Positions 56,398 to 64,000 of a stretch of DNA of 64,000 nt are shown here, one piece after another. Made by a program: the position numbers and the translations under genes. The stretch covers positions 7,750,001-7,814,000 of the forward strand of contig NC_071331.1 of NCBI RefSeq assembly GCF_010183535.1, written 5' to 3'. The notes beneath the pieces were generated by a model, which saw only the letters and a program-made list of their open reading frames with translations, made no database searches and was not told the DNA's origin. Source of the DNA: Caenorhabditis remanei. Taxonomy: Eukaryota > Nematoda > Chromadorea > Rhabditida > Rhabditidae. Each line of letters opens with the position of its first letter. Position 1 is the first letter of the stretch.

Positions 56398-57814
56398 ATG
56401 TCTTCGGAATTTCCTTTATTCAGACTCCCATTGATAGTACTAAATCATGGGCTTAAATTGATGACTCCATTCGAAATGTAAGTTTTATTTGAATATAAAG
56501 ACACTCTAATTGTCAATTTCAGATTATCCCTGTCGCTATGCAGTAAACGGTGTAAAACAGTATGTCAGTCACTTCGAAACCAACTGAAATGTAAAGAGAA
56601 AGCAGTGAAATTTCAATTGAAATTTTCGAAAAAGAGAGAAATACTATTGGAATTCAATTATTATCAAAATACTCGATGGATTTTCGTTATGGCTATAAAA
56701 GGACATCGAGAAACAATTATTGATAAGTTATACTCGATTTTTCAAAGAAAGAATTCGGACAAACATGAGTTCTCGGAAACAACATACGGGGTTCATATAC
56801 CCAATTGGATTCCAACTGAACGTTCTCTGGAGGCAATTAGGTCAGTTATTTCAGTTCATCTGTAGGTGATGACGGATTCTGATGAGCCAGAGCTTTGAAA
56901 TCATCTTTACCGATAGATAACATGGACGTTCTCATTGTCTGAGTTTTCGAATTTCATTTCAGAGATCAGAATGCTGTGGAGGAGAAACTTCTGAAATTTT
57001 ACGTACCCATGGAAGATGGATGTTTCGGATTTCGCACATTCATCAGTCATCTATCCTATATTTTCAATATAACACTGACTGATCTGGAACTCCACTTCCA
57101 AGACTTTACACGATATGAAAACGAAATAATAATATATTTATATTGTTGGAATAGAAGAGACACTAATTGTGTGAAAGCATTGACATTGATTGGAGAATCA
57201 GTGAACACACCAGAAGATGATGAAGTTCTGTATCACATTCTGAATCGACAAGAAGCGAAATGCCAATTGACACTCGACATAAAACCAACTTCTAAATTTC
57301 ATTTCCATGGAGACCTACTTCGACACAGTACTAACCAATTGATCGTTCGAAATTCCGACTGGCTGAGTTGCAGTGAACTTTCATGCTTCGATTCGTTTTC
57401 CGTTTGGATATTCAATTCAAAAATAATTGAATTTAATATAGAGTTTATGATTGAACAATGGTATTCTGTATGGACACCGAAATGGACTCTAGCAATGATA
57501 GAGCTCATATTCATAAATATAGACGATTTCATAAACAGAGTTAGAGAAAGGTAATAAGAGATAGAGAACTCTTTCAAAAACATTAAATGTTATATTTATT
57601 CAGAATCCCAGCTGGACTAATCGCAGTCAGATCTGAAGAAACAATTGAGGGTCCAGATGGTCTTTCACACAGAATAAAGTATTCTATTCGTCGTGGCGAT
57701 GGAACAATTGGAGAGTTTCTCGTAGAAAACAATAAATATCTATATATCAAAGCCAGAGGAAACACTGATATTTCACTCTCCACATTCATCTCGATGACCA
57801 AATCAATGATGTGA
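56398..57814 (+). CDS. F-box/FBA_2 protein (sdz-33-like), plus copy of a head-to-head pair
   Basis: Predicted 398 aa: exons 56398-56477, 56523-56840, 56963-57550 and 57604-57814. Exons 1, 3 and 4 have the same lengths as in the minus copy. The F-box is split as there. The FBA_2 has QLIVRNSDWLSCSELSCFDS and WTPKWTLAMIELIFI; the end is IRRGDGTIGEFLVENNKYLY...KSMM. Exon 2 carries a 60-bp extension relative to the minus copy (RETIIDKLYSIFQRKNSD). All introns are short, without the palindrome, so this copy gives the empty-site intron. Confidence 0.83.
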
Positions 57815-58429
57815 TTAATAATATTTGAAATGAAGATCAAGACTTCATTCTCTCATAATTCGTTATGTAATTTCAACATTCTGTTCTATTGCATTCATTC
57901 ATCCGCACGACACTGTATATTCCTGACTCTTGCAACTAAAACTTGACGTCTGTAATTTCCGTTCTAATGTATTCATCTTCGTCCATCTTCAACAAACACA
58001 TCACCATATTTGTCCAGGTTCGAAAAATGTCAAGGCTCAATGAGCACACACAATATCAGTATCTCTTTTCTAATCAATCCGAAACGACGTAATATCTCAT
58101 TTCATTCACATCCACCCATCACAACCCCCAAAACACAAACAAACGGGCGGTCAGTTGGCTAGCCGCCCGTAAGAAGAAAGGTGTCCAAAACTGCATTCTT
58201 TTTGCTCTGTGCTCCTCTTTGTTGACCATCTCTCCCTTTTCGAATAAACAAATTCTATCTTCGACCCCTCTTGGTTCTGATTAGAAGCAGCGTGAATAGT
58301 AACCTCTAGATCAACAAATAGAACTTTCAAAATGTGTTTTTCCGTTAAACTTTAGTGAGTTTCTGAAACCACGAAATTTTTCTGAGAGGCGGTTGAAAAA
58401 TAGAGCGACAGTTTTTACGGTGTACCATG
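57815..58429. other. 3' flank without a recognised gene
   Basis: A perfect 8-bp-stem hairpin (acgggcgg/ccgcccgt, 12-base loop) lies at 58143-58170. Nothing else is recognised. Confidence 0.4.
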
Positions 58430-59345
58430 TCACGTTGCTTTGAATTATTGCCACATCATTGGAAATGGTCAAAATTGTTCACATTCAAATACTGCAGATA
58501 GATCATGACTAGATCTTTATTTTTGTAGTTGACAACTTTTTCATTGCTCCTCCCACTTTTGAGATATGCGGGATTTGAATACAAAAACATCATTCTCTTC
58601 TTGAGATGCTATAGAGCAAGAACTAGAAAAATTATTGAAAAGTTGTCAACTACTACAATAAAGATATGTGTTTGGTCTACTCCAAAGTGTAAATTCAGTA
58701 AATTCAAGACCTCTGGAAAAACTGGAAAAAAGGTTATTAATAAAGATTTATATTCTTAGTAGAAATCTCCCACTTTAGGATCTCACCAGAGTATCAATAA
58801 TTGCTCATTTTGTTTGAACCTAATGTTTTTCTTAAAGATCAAATCTAGTTCTTCATTTTTTTAGTTGACAATTTTTTGGTAACTCTTACAGTTTTTGAGA
58901 TGTGATCCCATAAAACCCCTAATATGCGAAAGCTTGTCAGGCGATTCTATACAATTTGATGTTTAAATTTACTATTTTTCAATAGATCCAACCCGGAACT
59001 CTATTTTCTTAGGTGACAACTTTTTCATAGCTCCCCTGGTTTTTGAGATGCCTTCAAAGATTGTGTTGTTCTGCTGCGCCTTCTCCTGTGAAAAGGCACT
59101 TGGACTTAAAGGCGCACATCACAAAAATGGGCGGAGCAATCAAAAAGTTGTCAACTACAAAAATGAAGATCTAAAATTTATCTATTTAATAAGGTTTAAT
59201 TCGAAGAATTGAAACCGTTTCGGACAAAGTTACAGGTCATCAAAGCTACAGTACCGGTCAAAATGTTGTCAACTTACAATTAGGCCGTTTTTAGTTGAAA
59301 TTGTCCAACTTTGAGAGGCTGTCATGGTAATTCTGATTCTCAAGG
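58430..59345. repeat. Degenerate relative of the 54370 foldback element
   Basis: It contains at least six copies, in both orientations, of gttgacaactttttcat-like words (near 58528, 58635, 58864, 59010, 59143, 59266), each beside tagttg or aatgaag. About 59256-59345 aligns with 54872-54950 of the palindrome. It is probably a decayed copy of the same family; exact ends were not found. Confidence 0.5.
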
Positions 59346-59625
59346 AACGATTTATTTATAACTAATTGGATTCCAAATGAAGACGATACTCCTCAGGTAC
59401 AATTAAGGTCAGTCCGTCATGATTTTTTATATATAATTATATTAATTAGTATCAATTTTGTAGAGAAAACAACTCAATGGTGAATCAATATCTGAAAGTG
59501 TACATATCCAAGGACTATGATATATTTATCTTGATAAAGTACATCGATCATCTATCCTACATTTTCAATATCACACTGACTGATCTGAAAGCGAAATAAT
59601 AATAGATTTATATTGTGGGAATAGA
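59346..59625 (+). pseudogene. Fragment of the sdz-33-like F-box gene
   Basis: 59346-59410 matches the end of exon 2 (actaattggattccaa), and 59460-59625 the beginning of exon 3 (atggtgaatc...atctatcctacattttc) of the gene at 53472. A deletion then skips to the aataatagatttatattgtggg part, and the fragment ends where the S6 gene begins. Non-coding. Confidence 0.75.
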
Positions 59626-59632
59626 CAGAATA

Positions 59633-59954
59633 ATGGCTATCACCTTCGAAAGCATAATTGAATTTGCTTTCATCCTCGCCGTGCTCTCTGCTTGTGCCGT
59701 ATTGTAAGTTTTTGTTTCATTTGGACTTTTCCACCTCAATATTATCAAACACTTCAAAACATTTCAGATTTCGGCGTCTAGGGGAACGCGCCGCCATCAA
59801 CAAGCCTCCACCGCCACCGAACCGCCGTCACCGTCACCAGAAAGATTCCCGGGAGGACGACGAAAGCGAACCCGCGTCGAGGACGAAATCAGAGACAGAA
59901 CATTCCACCGCATCGTCGTCATGCCCGTTAGCTTCATACGCCTGTTGGAGTTGA
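59633..59954 (+). CDS. Small single-pass membrane protein S6
   Basis: 85 aa, exons 59633-59703 and 59768-59954. Exon 1 encodes only MAITFESIIEF and a membrane segment (AFILAVLSACAVL); the intron is phase 2 as in S1-S5. Exon 2: FRRLGERAAINKPPPPPNR, then a His/Arg and Ser/Glu-rich tail ending SYACWS. Its original promoter region seems replaced: directly upstream is the F-box fragment. The 3' UTR (aatgtatat... actagtcattttatcactt) is like that of S5. Expression uncertain. Confidence 0.62.
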
Positions 59955-60197
59955 TGCGATTTGTTAATGTATATACTGGTCTTTTGGAAACATTCTCATT
60001 ATTTTGAATATAATTTAATCTGTAACTAATCGATACTCACTAGTCATTTTATCACTTGATTATCCTACCATTTCGTGTATATTCATTACGTGTAATCGTC
60101 TAAAATCTCATAAACTCTGTGATATTTTTGTGCTAGGGTGAAATTAAAATTCATTTCAGAAAAAACAAAAGAAACAAGGTATACTTCAGGGTGCAAT

Positions 60198-61390
60198 TCA
60201 TTTGAGCTTGAGTTCTCTGAAATTGGAAAAAAGTTGATGGTTATTAGCAAGACTCCGCCCATTCCTGAAACATAACTCACTCTCTGATGAATTTCCGAAT
60301 TCGTTTCCAAACAACTCGACAATTTTCAATATTGTCATGTGCTGCATCGGGAACCCATTCAGGAGTGACCTACAAAAGTATCAATGGAGCGAAGATGCAA
60401 CAAGTGGGAATACCTTTGTAACTGCTCTCTGACATATCAACTCTCCGTGTTCAATCGGAACAGTTTTATCATCTTTTCCATGAATTACAAGAATTGGAAT
60501 CGTGATTTCATGAATCTGAAATTAAGGGAATTCCGATAGAGCGCACTTGCACACTCTCACTTTATCAATGGTAACAAATCGATCCAGACAGCAAGTGGGC
60601 TTCTCCAAATGCTTCTTCCTTCCAATCATATTTCCGAAAACTCGAAGAAGTGAAGTGGGCGGGGCTTGTAGAATCACTCCAGCTGGCGGTTTCCGATCTT
60701 TTTCCTCTTTTAACAACTCAACAGTCGCAGCTGATCCAATTGAGAATCCAAGAAGAACGATACGACTCGGATCCACGTGTTTCTCCATTGTTATATACTA
60801 ATTAGTTATAATTAGTTAATTGCCCAATTAACTCTCTAATTACCTGATAGATGGCTCGAATGTCAGCGTATAGATTGTGTTCGGAAGCGATTCCGCCACT
60901 AATCCCGTATCCAGAGTAATCATAACTGTACACTTCACACCGATAGAATCGAGCCAAATCTATCAGTGAGGGAACTCCGACGAGATGATCCGAAAGATCA
61001 GAACCATTCGGATGAGAGTATAAAAGAGTGAAACGAGGTGAAGAGGAGACATCTGGACACGGGATATGGATACATGCTATCGTCTGCAAATATCTGATAT
61101 TCTGATAATTTATGAGAAAAGAAGAATACAAATACATTTCCATTTGCAGTTTTCAATGCGAATCCTCTCGCGTGTTTGACGTCTTCTGCACACGGATGAC
61201 TCAGCCCGAAACGATACATTTCTCCAGGAATACACGCCTTCGCTCTCTTCAATTTCTTCAATTTCTTCTTTCGATCCCTCATTAAAATCGCTTCCGATTC
61301 TTCGTTCACTTCGAATGAAATGTCATTTGGAGGCGGTTTGAAGAAGTAGTATTCACGGCGGGGCGGCCAGAATGCACTCTGCAAAAACAT
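60198..61390 (-). CDS. Alpha/beta-hydrolase, ABHD17-like, probable protein depalmitoylase
   Basis: Predicted 313 aa: exons 61390-61136, 61083-60844, 60797-60561, 60515-60414, 60369-60281 and 60216-60198, all in phase. Order of features: MFLQSAFWPPRREYYFF N-terminus, RGFALKTANGN, TLLYSHPNGSD (oxyanion region), YSYDYSGYGISGG, the nucleophile elbow GFSIGS, GKDDKTVP with the acid, DAAHDN with the base histidine. This is the complete triad of ABHD17/FAM108 proteins, which remove palmitate from membrane proteins. The usual Cys-rich N-terminus is not visible, so an upstream exon may be missing; the start used is the in-frame ATG. Convergent with S6. Confidence 0.78.
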
Positions 61391-62306
61391 GGACGTTTCG
61401 CAACTAGGACTTTTAGCAACCGAGTAAAGTGATTTCTTAGTTTCAAAACGTCCCCCCACTAACCCTCTGAATGAGACAACAGAACGGTGGACAACAACAC
61501 AAGAAAGAGACACGTTTCACTCGTTGCCATTTCCCTTTTAATCCATCGATTGCATCGACAATACGGTAACACGGAGGGAATGGGCATACGCATGTTCGTT
61601 GCAGTTTCTTCGATCTGAAAAATCAGAGAGACGTTTTGAAACCAGGGAACATTTTGTAAAAGGGGGAATTTCAAAGGAAGGAATCTTGATGCCTGGAATT
61701 CCAAAATCAGGGAATTTTTCGATTACTGTATCCAATTGGACAGTTCTGAACCGAAATCCTGCTAATTGTTGGAAGTCATATTCGAAAAAGTACCGAAAGT
61801 TTACTGTTTCTACAATGTTTGAAATTTTCAAGCAGTTTTCAGAAATTGGTTTTCCGTTTCTTAGAATTGTTTCATTTTTAGAAATTCACACCAGACCCGG
61901 GACGTTTCGAAAACCAGGCGTTCGGAAACCAGGCATTTCGTCACCAAACATTTAAAAAATCAGTAAAAAATGAGGCACTTTCTATTTTAAAAACCGGGAA
62001 TTGGTAACAAAGATTACTGTATCTGGGAAGTAATATTCAATATGATGCTTCGTGTCTTTTAATATTTAACCTGGCGCACAGTTTCCAAATATTCATTGCA
62101 TGAGAATACTGTATCAAGAAGTTTTGAAACTTGAGCAAAAATTGTCGATTATTTCAAGTCCAGGTGGAAATTAGGTTGTTACATTTTTCTACCGAAAAGC
62201 GTACCCAGGGAAAGAAATAGGAGGATGATTCAGAAATTCAGAGGGATTCGATAAGCTCTAATAAAATTCGCTTGAAAGTCTTGAAATAAGAGAAACTGTG
62301 ATATTA
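61391..62306. other. Upstream of the hydrolase gene: repeat-like, no gene recognised
   Basis: 61895-61945 has tandem-like phrases (gggacgtttcgaaaacc, ggcgttcggaaacc, ggcatttcgtcacc). A short minus frame with a hydrophobic run at 61525-61459 (MATSETCLFLVLLSTVLLS) could be a signal-peptide exon, but does not join the hydrolase in phase. Confidence 0.4.
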
Positions 62307-62505
62307 CCCATCCGCCGGTGGCTGACCACTCGCTCAAAGTTCGGCCCGGGGTCGCGGAGTGGGTCTCGTTGCGGAATTTCGATTTACGGCGGCTCTTGAC
62401 CGTACTTTAGCCATAAAAAAGTTTTATACTACGGTTTTCGCGTCGAGACCCACTTCGAGTCCCCGGGCCGAACTTTGAGCGAGTGGTCAGCCACCGGCGG
62501 ATGGG
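62307..62505. mobile_element. 199-bp TA-target palindromic MITE
   Basis: Ends CCCATCCGCCGGTGG and complement; about 45 bp of near-perfect inverted repeat (ccactcgctcaaagttcgg). It is flanked by TA (62305-62306, 62506-62507). GC-rich in an AT-rich setting. No coding capacity. Confidence 0.85.
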
Positions 62506-62507
62506 TA

Positions 62508-63175
62508 ATAGTTTATTATACAGATTACTGTTTTTACAAAGTTATATCTGATCGAGATTCTCTGGTTTTCCATTAGTTGATTGGTACAATTATGCCTCAC
62601 TTTTCACTAGCTAATCAGTCAAATTTGACGCTGAAATTGAGGATTACTGTATCTAGAAAGTCATATTAAATTAAGAGTTTCCGGTTTTTCAGTAAGCATA
62701 TTTCGCAATAATGAGTCATTAGAAGAAGCTGCGGTAGCTGGAAAAGTTCCTATTTCTAGGGAATAAGCTAGAAAATCCAAAAAAAAATTACTGTTTCATC
62801 ATCATTTATAGTTTTTGCTCATTCTGGAAATGGTACTAGGCAGATTGTGGAGTGTTCTGAAATGCAAATCTCTAAAGATGATAGCTCCGCCCACCAGAGC
62901 TGTGCGGAAGTAAAATTTTCGAAAAAGGAAGGCGGAAGAAGGAAAAGGAAGTTAATTTTGATAATGACAAATTTGAGGAAATTTTTTCTAGTCATTACTA
63001 AAAACGAATTTCGGCGTTGTTTTCATACAACATTCCATCAAAAATCACCAAAATTATTGTAAACTTTACACGAAAGTCGGAAGTGGCAAAAAAATTTCAA
63101 CGGAAGACGGAAGTGGGAAGTCGGAAATAAAGTTTCTAAAAATGAAGTCGGAAGAAGGAGTTCCGCACATCTCTG
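62508..63175. other. Interval without a recognised gene; GGAAGTCGG repeats at its end
   Basis: 63070-63165 holds several cggaagtgg/cggaagtcgg words like those at 34585-34665. A 71-aa plus frame (62847-63062) is lysine-rich and unrecognised. Confidence 0.4.
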
Positions 63176-63254
63176 GAGTGTGGTGTGGAGGGACGTTTTG
63201 AAACCGGAAGACAGTTTGTAACACGGGGAATTTCAAAGGAAGGGATCATAGTTG

Positions 63255-63440
63255 TCCGGAATCCGGATTCCGGAAATTCCGGATTCCGGAATTCCGGGTT
63301 TTTTTTTGACATTCCGGTTCCGGTTCCGGTTCCGGATTCCGGAAAATGAAAATTTTCATTCCGGTTCCGGATTCCGGATTCCGATATTTAAAAAATTTCA
63401 TTCCGATTCCGGATTCCGGATTCCGGTTTTTTGAATTTTT
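63255..63440. repeat. TTCCGG/GGATTCCGG simple repeat
   Basis: About 20 tandem or slightly spaced ttccgg and ggattccgg words, partly self-complementary. It explains the low-complexity frames on both strands here. Confidence 0.85.
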
Positions 63441-63541
63441 TTTCCGGAATTTCGAATTTTAAATTTAAAATTTTTTTTTGAGTTTTAAAGACAACTGCAT
63501 AACTTCTTTTTCGGTTTTGAACCTCAAAAGTAGTTTTAAGA

Positions 63542-64000
63542 CGCACTCTCCGAGTCGATCGAGCATCGATCAACAGACCATGTTCACCCGAAAAAAGTTG
63601 ACCATCTCCGATTTGTCAATCCTTTTGATCAAAGACACTATCAAGTGTCCTCAGTAAATTGGGGTACTTTTTGGCCAGGTCCGTCACCTGGGTACCTAGA
63701 AAAATCAAAAAATCGATATTTTTCGAAAATTTTTCCTGAAGTAGTTAGCTATGAAATCTCAACGGGAAATTAATGTAGACACTATTTTAAGCATTTTTTG
63801 TGTTTAGAACAAAATTCCAGCTCAACACCTTCATAGTGAAAATTTTGAAAATTCATGAAATTTTCGGGTTTTTTTCATGAAATCGTTTTTATCTCGACAG
63901 TGACACAAGAAGACAGCGTTTTTTATTTAATATTCGGAATCTACATAAAATTTGGTATCGGAAACATGTTGTCCCTACTCGTAACTCGGGGACCAAAGAA
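63542..64000. mobile_element. Foldback element family A, second copy, cut by the window end
   Basis: It begins GACGCACTCTCCGAG after TTAA and follows the left arm of 29322-31242 closely for all 459 bases to the end of the window. Differences include caaagacactatcaag for cagaaatagtatcaag. The other arm must lie beyond the window. Confidence 0.85.

Noticed and set aside
61459..61525. Signal-peptide-like start (MATSETCLFLVLL...) as first exon of the hydrolase
   Set aside because: Its only donor leaves one extra base and puts the next exon out of frame. The in-frame ATG at 61390 gives a model with all phases consistent, so I used that.

Overview
The window looks like nuclear DNA of a Caenorhabditis-type nematode. 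It is AT-rich, with very short introns (about 45-55 bp, GTAAGT...TTTCAG). The gene families are those that expand in Caenorhabditis: F-box/FBA_2, BTB, DUF19 and receptor L-domain. There are many palindromic DNA transposons. Gene models below were assembled by hand from open frames, splice consensus and comparison among paralogs inside the window; no database search was possible, and the species is not identified.

Layout. (1) 1-28743: a minus-strand tandem array of F-box type-B (F-box + FBA_2) genes. Four copies look intact (9906-11090, 13355-14548, 18561-19753, 25625-26812). The others are broken: one by a 7.5-kb BEL/Pao LTR element with 5-bp TSD GAGAG (238-7719), one by an internal unequal duplication plus a MITE, one by a 1.15-kb palindrome, one by a 4-bp frameshift, and one reduced to a fusion of its two ends. 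A Merlin-type DNA transposon with 398-bp terminal inverted repeats sits between two copies (23302-25136).

(2) 28744-46203: duplicated blocks holding a secreted DUF19 protein (33086-34094 and 38224-39308), a small charged minus-strand gene (32263-32652 and 37373-37800) and a receptor-L-domain gene (intact at 39465-46203, relics elsewhere). hAT-like MITEs with 8-bp target duplications and a 1.9-kb palindrome are interspersed. The intact receptor-L-domain gene carries a 4-kb Tc1/IS630-type transposon, with an intact 676-aa transposase and about 830-bp TIRs, inside an intron. The 21U-RNA upstream core octamer CTGTTTCA recurs unusually often here.

(3) 46372-52000: a BTB-domain gene followed by five tiny single-pass membrane-protein genes with one shared two-exon design. 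Two divergent pairs of them share unusual promoter motifs. A sixth member lies at 59633-59954. I regard this family as the least familiar coding content of the window.

(4) 52063-64000: an alpha/beta-hydrolase (ABHD17-like) gene (60198-61390) and its truncated copy (52063-52753), each tail-to-tail with a small membrane-protein gene, so the pair was duplicated as a unit. Between them are two nearly identical F-box/FBA_2 genes arranged head to head only about 180 bp apart (53472-56216 minus, 56398-57814 plus). The minus copy has a 1.44-kb mariner-type palindrome in an intron. More MITEs and simple repeats run to the end.

Functionally, the F-box and BTB genes would encode substrate adaptors of cullin-RING ubiquitin ligases, a class known for fast birth-and-death evolution in Caenorhabditis. 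The DUF19 and receptor-L-domain products are predicted secretory-pathway proteins. No rRNA, tRNA gene (one tRNA-like relic excepted) or CRISPR was seen.
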